Shown here piece by piece: positions 16,593 through 24,472 of a DNA stretch of 64,000 bases (the first letter of the stretch is position 1; each line of letters starts with the position of its first letter). A model generated the notes under the pieces. It did no database searches, was not told the origin of the DNA, and saw nothing but the letters and a program-made list of their open reading frames with translations. A program made the translations under genes and the position numbers. This stretch comes from Siphonobacter aquaeclarae (GTDB lineage: Bacteria > Bacteroidota > Bacteroidia > Cytophagales > Spirosomataceae). Where the stretch lies: positions 124,001-188,000 of the forward strand of contig NZ_FNGS01000007.1 of the NCBI RefSeq assembly GCF_900103285.1, written 5' to 3'.

Positions 16593-17666
16593 CTAATCCA
16601 TTAATTCGTTGAAAAGAAGGAGGGCTCCCTCCGTGACGACGGCGTCTCCGTCTTTCAGGTTAGCCTTGACATAGCTGTAGCGGGAGGTACTGCGGAGTAC
16701 CTTCACCTCCACCGGTTTGTACTTCCCATGCCCTTCATCGAGAATGACATAATACTTGTCCTGGCTGAAAATCACCGATTTAGGGTTGACAGCCAGTAAT
16801 TGTTCCGGTCGTTCGATGTGAATCTGCGCTGTACAGAACATCTGCGGCTTCAGGAGCCCGCCGGGGTTGTGCAGGACAACGCGCGCCTGAAGTACTTTGC
16901 TGTCGTCCTGAATCACCTGGCTGATGTTGTCGATTTTGCCCTCAAATACCTTGTCGGGGTAGGCGAGGGTTTTGATGTTGACGGGTTGGCCGACTTTCAC
17001 CGCTTCGATATCGGATTCATAAATGTTGATCAGTACCCACACGTCCGACAGGTTTGAAATCGTGAAGAGACTGTTGCCGTTGTCCGAACGGAGTTGCGTA
17101 TTCGGATTGACATTCCGCTCGACCACATATCCGCTGACGGGGGCCTTGACGGTATAGGTCGGCTGCGAAGAGCCGTTCGCCGCATACAGCTTCAGTACCT
17201 GCGAAGAGCGATCCAGTTCAGAGGAAGCGATTTCGAGTTGCTTCCGGGAATTGATCAGGTCCGATTCGCTCGAAAACTTGCTCTTGTACAGCTGTTCGGC
17301 ATTATCAGCATTGCGTTTGGCGATGTCATAGGAAGCCTTGGCCTGATTGTAATCCCGCTGATACTGGCTGATATCGGCGCTTTGGATGGTCGCAAGGGAC
17401 TGTCCCTGTTTGACGAAGGTTCCGAGCTCAGCGTGCACGTCGACTACATTCCCGCTGACGATCGGGAATACACGACTGACCTGTTTCTGGTCGAACGTCA
17501 CTTCGCCCGTAAACTGCAGTTCCTGTTTGAAACCCTGAAGATGTACGGTGTCAGTCTTGAAGGCTGAACTGGTGTCTTTGCTCACCGTTTCCTGCTCTTT
17601 CGGGGTGCGGTTGCACGCCAGCGTCATCAACGCCAGCGGAAGCAGTAAGAAGAATGGCTTGTTCAT
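16593..17666 (-). CDS. Efflux RND transporter periplasmic adaptor subunit (CusB/HlyD-like lipoprotein)
   Basis: A 357-residue membrane fusion protein. The signal peptide ends in a lipobox (LMTLAC, Cys18), so the protein is lipid-anchored in the periplasm. The biotinyl/lipoyl-like halves are seen in VFPIVSGNVVDVHAELGTFV and TYTVKAPVSGYVVERNVNPN, flanking a long helical hairpin rich in Gln, Lys and Asp. A beta-barrel domain follows (VWVLINIYESDIEAVKVGQ), then the membrane-proximal domain. Start and upstream stop overlap by one base (TGATG), indicating translational coupling with the TolC-like gene. Confidence 0.92.
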   Translation of the reverse strand: MNKPFFLLLPLALMTLACNRTPKEQETVSKDTSSAFKTDTVHLQGFKQELQFTGEVTFDQKQVSRVFPIVSGNVVDVHAELGTFVKQGQSLATIQSADISQYQRDYNQAKASYDIAKRNADNAEQLYKSKFSSESDLINSRKQLEIASSELDRSSQVLKLYAANGSSQPTYTVKAPVSGYVVERNVNPNTQLRSDNGNSLFTISNLSDVWVLINIYESDIEAVKVGQPVNIKTLAYPDKVFEGKIDNISQVIQDDSKVLQARVVLHNPGGLLKPQMFCTAQIHIERPEQLLAVNPKSVIFSQDKYYVILDEGHGKYKPVEVKVLRSTSRYSYVKANLKDGDAVVTEGALLLFNELMD

Positions 17667-18976
17667 CAGAAGGAGTGGGTATTGGTGACAAAGTTGAGCT
17701 GTTGCTGCGCCTGGAAGACCTGGTTATTGAGCTGAATGAGATTAAGCTGAGCGTCTTTATACGACCGGATTTTGTCAATGAAACTGACCTGATCGATCAC
17801 GCGCTTCTGATAGTCGGCAGTCGCATTCCGGCTGATTTCCGCGATGCGGCCGAGGTAATCATCGGAGATACCGGCTTTCAGCGCCAGGGCGTTCTGCCAT
17901 TGTTGCCAGGCGGAGATAACGTCCTGCCGTACCTGTAGTTCAGCCTGGCTGGTCACGTCTTTGGCCTGCTCAATCCCGACTTTCGCTGCCTGGATATTTC
18001 CCTGATTCCGGTTTTTGACGGGCAGGTCCATACCCACCTGTAGTCCCAGGTAAGACGGATATGCGTTCCCGAAGCGTTCGTAATCGGCGCCCAGCAGTAG
18101 TTGCGGCGTCGCGAGCGACTTCTGGTAGGTGAGGTTCCGGCTGGCAAAAATGCCCTGTTTCTGTGCGACCTGAAGATCGGGTCGCTGGGCGAGGGCCTCA
18201 TCCAGGAGCTTGTTCAGTTCGGGTTGGGCCGCCGTGGAAGCAGGCATGTCGGGAACGTAGTAAGTAGTCCCCGCATCGGCCAGCAGTACCCGGAGCGAAG
18301 CTTCATCCTGACTGATTTGTGCCTGTAGCCGACTGAGATCAGCATCTGCATTTTTCTGTTCCAGCTCCAGGCGGGTGACTTCATACTCCGCGACCACACC
18401 GAGTTTGAGCTGTGCCCGGAAGGCGTCGATCAGGCCCGACAGGCGCTGCCGTTCTTCCTGCAAAAGCTGCACCTGCGCCTGTTCGGCCTGCAGATTACCA
18501 AAGGTCTGGGCGAGCTGGAAGCGAAGCGCCCGCATGACGTCCTGAAAAGTAGCCTGCTGAATGTCGACGCTGGTCTGGTTGAGGGCAACAAGCTTGCTCC
18601 GACGTCCGGCCAGGTTGATCATCTGCTGCAACTGCCAGGAATAGGACCCGCCGGAAGGGTTCATAGGGTCATGAGTGCGGTTAACAAGCGGAAACAGCTT
18701 GCCGGTATTCGGGTTATAGGCGTTGACTTCGACCTGAAGATTGGGATTATCCCAGAGACGTGCCTGCTGCACGGCCGCCTCTGCGAGGTTGACATTGTAT
18801 TTCTGAGCGAGGAGAACGAAGTTTTTCCGGAGAAAAAGCTCCTCGGCCTGCGGCAGCGTCAGGCGAATGGTATCCGCCTGCGCGAAGGCCGTCTGCGCCA
18901 ATGGGAAGACGAGCAGCGAAAGGATGAGCTTCCGCACTTTCCGGACATCCGGAAAGGAATTTATCAGGAGTTTCAC
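17666..18976 (-). CDS. TolC-family outer-membrane channel
   Basis: A 436-residue outer-membrane efflux protein. After an export signal (KLILSLLVFPLAQTAFAQ) the family opener LTLPQAEELFLRKNFVLL appears, followed by two repeated helical hairpins with many Gln/Leu heptads and the conserved ARLWDNPNL strand. It is the first gene of the efflux operon. The start used is GTG 18976; a second GTG at 18937 would give a shorter, more typical signal peptide (MRKLILSLLVF) and is a good alternative. With the adaptor and the RND pump it should form a tripartite export channel. Confidence 0.9.
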   Translation of the reverse strand: MKLLINSFPDVRKVRKLILSLLVFPLAQTAFAQADTIRLTLPQAEELFLRKNFVLLAQKYNVNLAEAAVQQARLWDNPNLQVEVNAYNPNTGKLFPLVNRTHDPMNPSGGSYSWQLQQMINLAGRRSKLVALNQTSVDIQQATFQDVMRALRFQLAQTFGNLQAEQAQVQLLQEERQRLSGLIDAFRAQLKLGVVAEYEVTRLELEQKNADADLSRLQAQISQDEASLRVLLADAGTTYYVPDMPASTAAQPELNKLLDEALAQRPDLQVAQKQGIFASRNLTYQKSLATPQLLLGADYERFGNAYPSYLGLQVGMDLPVKNRNQGNIQAAKVGIEQAKDVTSQAELQVRQDVISAWQQWQNALALKAGISDDYLGRIAEISRNATADYQKRVIDQVSFIDKIRSYKDAQLNLIQLNNQVFQAQQQLNFVTNTHSF

Positions 18977-19275
18977 AGCGACGGGTCGTATCGGGGTGAT
19001 GATACGGTTTTTTTATGGTGGATATAGTGGGATATGGGTTGCTCTGCCTGGGACAAAGGTTTCCCGGGGACTTTATAGGGGTCTTAAAGAAAATTTAAAA
19101 GCGGATTAAAATCTGAGGGAAGATAGTAAAATGTTGATTTCCAAAACCATGCGGCCACTTTTCCTTCGAACACAAAAAATGCCGCCGGAAAACTCCGGCG
19201 GCAACGGCAATCGAAACGGTGCAGTCTGGTTGCAGGTTATTCAGGACATAAAAAATGCGCTGGCAGAAAAATTCA
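18977..19275. other. Upstream region of the efflux operon
   Basis: This stretch has no gene. It contains an inverted repeat CGTATC-(8 bp)-GATACG at 18987-19006, just upstream of the tolC-like start, which could be an operator or leader hairpin; an AT-rich segment with AACCTTTG on the minus strand near 19055 (a weak match to the -7 element); and the terminator of the next minus-strand gene at 19174-19202. Confidence 0.45.
19174..19202 (-). terminator. Terminator of the Cys-rich gene
   Basis: A perfect 9-bp GC stem (GCCGCCGGA with TCCGGCGGC), 4-base loop, and six T residues on the minus strand, about 75 bp behind the Cys-rich gene. Confidence 0.85.
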
Positions 19276-19701
19276 TCAGGAAGCCGGAATCTCATGCCCG
19301 GCGATGTAAGCCAGTTGTTCTTCCTCGGAAGGGCGGTTGTCAGTCCGGACGAAAGGGCATAGCGAACAGGCCCGGGGGCCTACCTGCCCGTGCCAGCGGC
19401 ACTGCGGACGGATGGCACACACAGGCAGGTGGGCGATGGCGTCGGGATTGAGACGGTCGAGAAGGTCGATCACGCCGCACCGCCCGTCGTGCCACTGCTG
19501 ACAACCCGATTTGACGCAGCGGTTGGCAAACCGGAAGTGCTTCTCCGGCTTTTCCAATTGCCCGAACTGTTGCTGCAGGGTTTCGGTCACCGGAATGGCT
19601 TCGGGCAGCAGGTCGACCCGGTCTTCCGAAACGATCCCGATGACCAGTGCCCCCGGCTCAGCTTTGGCGCTGGGGCACAGCGTCGTATGCGGCGTGATCA
19701 T
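19276..19701 (-). CDS. Cysteine-rich protein of unknown function, 141 aa
   Basis: I do not recognise this family with certainty. The protein has eight Cys residues, seven of them in the C-terminal half in a regular pattern: NRCVKSGCQQW, then DGRCGVIDLL, then LPVCAIRPQCRWHGQ, then RACSLCPFV. Such Cys spacing with the adjacent Trp residues suggests a structural metal site or an iron-sulphur cluster. No signal peptide is visible, so the protein is likely cytoplasmic. The start lies 3 bp after the stop of a small upstream gene, and the two clearly form an operon, ending in a strong terminator. Codon use looks like that of the neighbours. A redox or metal-handling role is only a guess. Confidence 0.72.
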   Translation of the reverse strand: MITPHTTLCPSAKAEPGALVIGIVSEDRVDLLPEAIPVTETLQQQFGQLEKPEKHFRFANRCVKSGCQQWHDGRCGVIDLLDRLNPDAIAHLPVCAIRPQCRWHGQVGPRACSLCPFVRTDNRPSEEEQLAYIAGHEIPAS

Positions 19702-19704
19702 GGC

Positions 19705-20013
19705 CTAACCCAGAAAACGTTGCTGGCCTACTTTCTCGAGTTCTTTCGCTACTCCTTCGAGTTCGCGGATGCCTTCGAGCCGGTGCATGATGATCCCCAG
19801 CCATTCCGGTCTCAGGATAATGTGGGGATGAGGGCCTCCGCCGCCGGGGACACGCGGCCCGAACGGGTTACCGGGATCGTCCGGATTCGGCTTATAGGCG
19901 GCCAGCTCACTGAGCACAGCTTTCTGAATAGCCGACGAAATGCGCTGCTCGGATTCCCGGGAAAGCTTCATGTTTCCCAGAACCACATGGAATTCACTTC
20001 CTTTGATAGCCAT
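19705..20013 (-). CDS. Small protein of unknown function, 102 aa, partner of the Cys-rich protein
   Basis: A 102-residue protein without recognisable domain. The N-terminal half (MAIKGSEFHVVLGNMKLS, then ESEQRISSAIQKAVLSELA) reads as a short strand followed by an amphipathic helix. The middle is rich in Pro and Gly (GPRVPGGGGPHPH), and the C-terminus is helical (ELEGVAKELEKVGQQ). No signal peptide or Cys residues. It is followed 3 bp later by the Cys-rich gene. The shape, a helix then a Gly/Pro-rich stretch, could suit a carrier or precursor peptide modified by a partner, but nothing in the sequence proves that. Confidence 0.65.
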   Translation of the reverse strand: MAIKGSEFHVVLGNMKLSRESEQRISSAIQKAVLSELAAYKPNPDDPGNPFGPRVPGGGGPHPHIILRPEWLGIIMHRLEGIRELEGVAKELEKVGQQRFLG

Positions 20014-20057
20014 GGCACTGACGGTTTTGAGGTCACGGAACGCGGTGACGATTCGCG

Positions 20058-20079
20058 CCCGTCCTTTCAGCCGGACGGG
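20058..20079. other. Hairpin in the leader of the small two-gene operon
   Basis: A perfect 7-bp inverted repeat CCCGTCC-(8 bp)-GGACGGG, about 45 bp upstream of the small gene on the minus strand. It would lie in the 5' leader if transcription starts at the CAGATTTG sequence near 20105. Confidence 0.4.
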
Positions 20080-20149
20080 TGGCAGGTACGCTGAGGAAGC
20101 AAATCTGGAGAGAAGTAAGGGAGGAGAAAATCCCTAATTTGAGGGATGC

Positions 20150-21616
20150 TCAGAGGCGGCGAACCGCCTCGCGGATGCGGTCCAGCTGCTCTTTTTTGCG
20201 GAGAACAACCGGTTCTGCCGCCCGTTCGGCACAGGGAGCGACGGCGCAGCGCTCGCAGGTTTCGCCTACGAGGCTGGCAGGTACGTCTTTCAGAAACCGG
20301 ATGCGGGAAATCAGGTTTTCGTCAACCGCCATGCCGAGCGACAGGCTGCTGTTTTTCCCGGGCGTAGGCGGGGAAGGCCGGGCAATGGAAAGAACAAGAA
20401 AACGCGTGCCGGTATCGGCATACTCCGAAACCTGCGCCCGGCAGAGCGGGTCGCCGTCCCACGTGCCGGCCTGCTGCAGTGCGGCGAGCTCCTGAAGAAT
20501 GGTAAGAGCTACCCAGCGTCGGCAATACCGTTCGTTCAGCGCCGCATTCGGGGTATGGAGACTGGTAAGGTACAGTTCCTTTGAAAGATGAAACGACGTA
20601 TCACCGGCGAGGTGATCAAACCGGAGAAAAAACGACTGGGAAATGCCGAAATGCCCCGAAAGCAGGTTACTGGCCCGTTGAAGGAACATCTCCGGTGTGG
20701 CATGAAACCGGCCAATAAGAGCCTTGAGAGCATCCGGTTGCCAGGTTTCAAGGCTGAAAAAAGCGTCGAGTGCCGGAATAAGCTCCCGCCGCGGCATCAG
20801 AATCGCGCCGGCGAAATAGGAAGCCCGGTAGTTGTTCAGTACCTGTTCAAACGACTCCGCTTCTGGAACAGACGATACATAGGGCCTGTCTTTGATCGCC
20901 AGTACCTGATACCCGATTTCCCGGCCGAAGGTAAACGCCCGCTGTGCCGGCGTGAGGGTCTCATTGACGAGCAACGTACGGGTTTCGGGCCGGAAGACCG
21001 ATCGGATCGTCCTGAGATCGGGATGGCTTTTTTCAGTGAAATACGTCACCTGATACCGGTAGGTTTCGGTCAGCAGGAGCTCCAGCGTTACTTCTGAGAG
21101 CGGAGCTTTTGTTTCAGCCAGAAACCGCTCGGCGGCTATTTCCAGGTCTTCGAAATGGTTGTTTTGCAGCTCCCGGTAACTCCGCAGCGCCGAAAAGTAG
21201 AACTGTTCGACGCGCATCCCGTAGTTGCGGCAGATTTCGATGAGGGTACTGATGAAGGCGCTCGTCCGCGCCGGGGCCTGGGCGAGCAGCTCCAGCAGGT
21301 CCGACGGCTCAATACCAAACAGCTCAAAAGGGATTTCCTGGAGGATATTCGAGTTGAACAGCTCCGCAATCGGTTCGAGCGGTTTGCTGAGTTTCATGGA
21401 AACCAGCGCGTCATAGTCGCTGCCGAGGGCGTCGGCCAGGGCCAGTATCTTGTCTGCCTTGGGGTACTTTTTCCCTTTTTCGATTTCGTTGAGATAGGAT
21501 ACGGATAATCCGGCTTTTTCGGCCAGCTCGGTCAACAGAATACCTTTCTCCTGGCGAAGCTGCCGGAGTTTCATGCCGAAGATAAGCCGTACTTTTTCCG
21601 AATTGTGGGATGCCAT
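20150..21616 (-). CDS. XRE-family regulator of the ScfR/PrpR type with IrrE-like and Cys-cluster domains
   Basis: A 488-residue regulator. Residues about 10-65 are an XRE helix-turn-helix (LRQLRQEKGILLTELAEKAG, then SVSYLNEIEKGKKYPK). The centre resembles the IrrE/ImmA-like domain found in short-chain fatty-acid regulators (ScfR, RamB, PrpR). The C-terminus carries the family's Cys set: C392 (DPLCRAQV), C454, C457 and C462 (CERCAVAPC). In mycobacterial PrpR equivalent cysteines are reported to bind an iron-sulphur cluster and the domain senses acyl-CoA. Divergent from pckA across a region with palindromic AGCGAA sites, which makes it the likely regulator of pckA-fbp and of itself. Confidence 0.85.
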   Translation of the reverse strand: MASHNSEKVRLIFGMKLRQLRQEKGILLTELAEKAGLSVSYLNEIEKGKKYPKADKILALADALGSDYDALVSMKLSKPLEPIAELFNSNILQEIPFELFGIEPSDLLELLAQAPARTSAFISTLIEICRNYGMRVEQFYFSALRSYRELQNNHFEDLEIAAERFLAETKAPLSEVTLELLLTETYRYQVTYFTEKSHPDLRTIRSVFRPETRTLLVNETLTPAQRAFTFGREIGYQVLAIKDRPYVSSVPEAESFEQVLNNYRASYFAGAILMPRRELIPALDAFFSLETWQPDALKALIGRFHATPEMFLQRASNLLSGHFGISQSFFLRFDHLAGDTSFHLSKELYLTSLHTPNAALNERYCRRWVALTILQELAALQQAGTWDGDPLCRAQVSEYADTGTRFLVLSIARPSPPTPGKNSSLSLGMAVDENLISRIRFLKDVPASLVGETCERCAVAPCAERAAEPVVLRKKEQLDRIREAVRRL

Positions 21617-21710
21617 CGTACCTGATTCTTTCCGCGAAATAGAAGCAGGTTTCCCGGATTATCAACCCCGGAAAGGCACCGTCGATCAAAAACTGCCTTC
21701 CTGCTATCAT

Positions 21711-21763
21711 TTTCAGCGAATAAAATATTTTTAGCGAAAATTCGCTAAAATGAAAAAATTCGC
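21711..21763. promoter_or_regulatory. Operator-like AGCGAA/TTCGCT palindromes upstream of pckA
   Basis: The core is a perfect palindrome TTTAGCGAA-AA-TTCGCTAAA (21730-21749). Additional half-sites are TTTCAGCGAA (21711-21720) and TTCGCAAA (21759-21766). They lie between the divergent ScfR-like gene and pckA, just upstream of a -7 element, where a repressor or activator would act. Confidence 0.7.
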
Positions 21764-21766
21764 AAA

Positions 21767-21774
21767 TACCTTTG
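21767..21774 (+). promoter_or_regulatory. -7 element of pckA (TACCTTTG)
   Basis: TACCTTTG predicts transcription from about 21780. This excludes the ATG at 21750 as start of pckA and supports ATG 21849. Confidence 0.65.
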
Positions 21775-21848
21775 TTCCGTCGGTTACGGAGCTTCCGTAT
21801 CCGGTCCCTGCCTCGTCCCGGATTTATCGGTTTATTCCTTCATTTTTT

Positions 21849-23405
21849 ATGGTCAATGCTCCCGTACTTCAGCCCGAAACGGACAGCCGTCCTGCTTCCG
21901 CTGCCGAATTGCTTGAAAAAGCCCTTCTCCGGGGCGAAGGTGTCCTGACGGATACCGGCGCCCTGCGTGTGATGACCGGCCGGTTTACCGGTCGTTCTCC
22001 CAAAGACCGCTTCTGGGGATCCGACGCGTTCACGCGGGACCGGATCGCCTGGGGAGATGTCAACCAGGCCATCCGCCCCGAACAGGCAGAAGGACTTTTC
22101 CGGAAAATGGAAGCATACCTGAAAGGGCGGGAGGTGTTCGTCCGCAATGCCCGTGCCTGCGCCGCCGACGACTACCGGCTGGATGTCCGGGTGGTGACGA
22201 CACTCGCCTGGCAAAGCCTCTTCGTTTCGCATCTCTTTATCGAAACGGACAATACTGCGCCGGAATGGACCATTTACAGTATTCCTGAATTCGAAGCGGA
22301 CCCGCAGACAGACGGTACCCGTCAGGGTAATTTTACCGTTATCGACGTAGCCAGGAAGCGCATACTCATCGGCGGGACGGGCTATGCCGGTGAAATCAAG
22401 AAAGCAGTCTTTTCGGTGCTGAATCTGCTGCTGCCGGTCGAGCGCGGCGTATTGCCCATGCACTGCTCCGTCAATGTCGGAAAACAGGGCGATACCGCCG
22501 TCTTTTTCGGTTTGTCCGGGACAGGAAAAACAACCCTGTCGGCTGATCCCGACCGCCGCCTCGTAGGTGACGATGAACACGGCTGGTCGGATACCGGCGT
22601 TTTCAACTTCGAAGGAGGCTGCTATGCGAAAGCCATCGGATTATCCGCTGAAAGGGAACCGCAGATTTTTGCCGCCGTGCGCGACGGCGCCGTGCTGGAA
22701 AATACCCCGTTTATCGACGGAACCCGAACGCCGGACTATGCCAGCGATGCTATTACCGAAAATACCCGGGCGGCCTATCCGCTGACGTATATCCAAGGAG
22801 CGTTACTGCCCTCCGTCGCAGGCATTCCCGAAAATATCTTCTTTCTCACGGCGGATGCTTTCGGGGTACTGCCGCCGGTTTCGCGGCTGACGCCAGGCCA
22901 GGCTGTGTACCACTTTCTCTCCGGATTCACGTCCAAACTGGCGGGTACGGAAGTAGGGGTGACGGAGCCCTGCAGTACCTTTTCAGCGTGCTTCGGCGCG
23001 GCGTTTCTGCCGTTGGATCCGGTTGTATATGCAGAGATGCTTGGTGAGAAAATCCGGAAGTACAACGTCAACGTCTGGCTCGTCAATACCGGATGGACCG
23101 GCGGCGGCTATGGTACCGGTTCCCGCATTCCCCTGCGCTACACACGGGCCATGATTTCGGCAGCGCTGGAAGGGCAGCTGACGGCCTTTGAGCCCGACGA
23201 AGTGTTCGGCGTGGCCCGGGCGGTACACTGCCCGGGAGTGCCCGATGAGCTGTTATGCCCGCGGCTGACATGGGCGTCGGCAGGTGAGTACCTGTTGCAA
23301 GCCAACAAACTGGCCGTGACCTTTCAGAAGAATTTCAACCGATTCGAAGGACGGGTCAGCGCCGATGTGCTGGTTGGCCGTCCGGAGCCTGTCTATGAAG
23401 GATAA
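21849..23405 (+). CDS. pckA: Phosphoenolpyruvate carboxykinase (ATP)
   Basis: A 518-residue ATP-dependent PEP carboxykinase that converts oxaloacetate and ATP to PEP, CO2 and ADP, the entry step of gluconeogenesis. Motifs: [15 protein letters not shown] near the N-terminus, the kinase-specific P-loop [14 protein letters not shown] at about 221-234, [24 protein letters not shown] with the metal and substrate-binding residues, and [17 protein letters not shown]. The frame is open to an ATG at 21750, but the promoter lies inside that extension. It overlaps fbp by 11 bp, so both are cotranscribed. Confidence 0.96.
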   Translation: MVNAPVLQPETDSRPASAAELLEKALLRGEGVLTDTGALRVMTGRFTGRSPKDRFWGSDAFTRDRIAWGDVNQAIRPEQAEGLFRKMEAYLKGREVFVRNARACAADDYRLDVRVVTTLAWQSLFVSHLFIETDNTAPEWTIYSIPEFEADPQTDGTRQGNFTVIDVARKRILIGGTGYAGEIKKAVFSVLNLLLPVERGVLPMHCSVNVGKQGDTAVFFGLSGTGKTTLSADPDRRLVGDDEHGWSDTGVFNFEGGCYAKAIGLSAEREPQIFAAVRDGAVLENTPFIDGTRTPDYASDAITENTRAAYPLTYIQGALLPSVAGIPENIFFLTADAFGVLPPVSRLTPGQAVYHFLSGFTSKLAGTEVGVTEPCSTFSACFGAAFLPLDPVVYAEMLGEKIRKYNVNVWLVNTGWTGGGYGTGSRIPLRYTRAMISAALEGQLTAFEPDEVFGVARAVHCPGVPDELLCPRLTWASAGEYLLQANKLAVTFQKNFNRFEGRVSADVLVGRPEPVYEG

Positions 23406-24408
23406 CCGCCTTGTACGCGATACGATCGACGAAAAACTGGCTTTGCCTGTCGGCGTGACGCTCGACCGCTTCATCAAGTGGAACCAGCAGGATTTTCCGT
23501 TTGCGACGGGAGAGTTGTCCCAGCTCCTCCGGGACATCGCGCTGGCGGCCAAAATTGTCAACCGGGAGGTCAACCGCGCCGGTCTGGTCGATATCACCGG
23601 GGCGAGCGGCGCTGCCAACTGCCAGGGGGAATCCCAGCAAAAGCTCGATGTCATCGCCCATATCCGCTTTATGCGGGCGCTGACCAACGGGGGAGAAGTA
23701 GCCGGTATCGTTTCGGAAGAAGAGGAAGAAATCCTCTATACCGGAAACGACCAGGCCCGGTACGTTGTCGCGATAGATCCGCTCGACGGCTCTTCCAATA
23801 TCGATGTCAACGTATCCATCGGAACGATATTCTCGATTTACCGCCGGATCAGCCCGCTCGGGACACCGGTTGTTTTAGATGATTTTTTACAAGGCGGAAC
23901 GGCTCAGATAGCGGCGGGGTATGTGCTGTATGGCACGTCGACCGTACTCGTCTACACCACCGGCCGCGGCGTCAACGGGTTTACCTACGAAGCTTCGCTC
24001 GGCGAGTTTTTCCTGTCTCATCCGATGATCCGGACGCCGGAAGACGGTGCGATCTATTCCGTCAACGAAGGAAATCTGCCTGCTTTTCCCGGCGGCATCC
24101 GCACGTATATCGACCGGTGCCGGGAGCGGAACTATGCCGCCCGGTATATCGGCTCGCTCGTCGGGGATTTTCACCGGAATTTGCTCAAGGGCGGGATTTA
24201 CCTGTATCCGCCGACGGCGAAAGCCCCGCAGGGAAAGTTGCGGCTGTTATACGAATGCTATCCGCTGGCGTTTCTCAACGAGCAGGCGGGAGGCGCGGCG
24301 AGCAATGGTTTTCAGCGCCTGCTGGAAGTTCCGGCGCAATCGGTACACCAGCGCTGCCCGCTGTACATCGGCTCCCCGCGGATGGTGAGAGAAGTGGAAG
24401 AAGCCTAG
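23395..24408 (+). CDS. fbp: Fructose-1,6-bisphosphatase class I
   Basis: A 337-residue class I FBPase that hydrolyses fructose-1,6-bisphosphate in gluconeogenesis. The catalytic metal-binding motif [10 protein letters not shown] begins at residue 128, EEEEE residues precede it (about 105-110), and the sugar-phosphate-binding segment [20 protein letters not shown] is present. ATG 23395 lies inside the last codons of pckA. With pckA it makes a two-gene gluconeogenic operon; pyk is encoded convergently behind a shared terminator. Confidence 0.96.
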   Translation: MKDNRLVRDTIDEKLALPVGVTLDRFIKWNQQDFPFATGELSQLLRDIALAAKIVNREVNRAGLVDITGASGAANCQGESQQKLDVIAHIRFMRALTNGGEVAGIVSEEEEEILYTGNDQARYVVAIDPLDGSSNIDVNVSIGTIFSIYRRISPLGTPVVLDDFLQGGTAQIAAGYVLYGTSTVLVYTTGRGVNGFTYEASLGEFFLSHPMIRTPEDGAIYSVNEGNLPAFPGGIRTYIDRCRERNYAARYIGSLVGDFHRNLLKGGIYLYPPTAKAPQGKLRLLYECYPLAFLNEQAGGAASNGFQRLLEVPAQSVHQRCPLYIGSPRMVREVEEA

Positions 24409-24422
24409 TTTCCCCCGAAAAC

Positions 24423-24451
24423 AAAAAACGCCGGCATACACCGGCGTTTTT
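24423..24451. terminator. Bidirectional terminator between fbp and pyk
   Basis: AAAAAACGCCGG-(6 bp)-CCGGCGTTTTT: 11-bp stem with A and T runs at the ends, between two convergent genes. Confidence 0.9.
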
Positions 24452-24472
24452 CTATTCAGAAAGCAAAGAAGA

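Noticed and set aside
19276-20013. RiPP (modified peptide) cluster
   Set aside because: The small protein has a Gly/Pro-rich stretch, but there is no radical-SAM, LanM, YcaO or transporter gene next to it; kept only as an open possibility.
21750-21848. 33-codon N-terminal extension of pckA
   Set aside because: It contains the promoter -7 element and abuts the operator palindrome.
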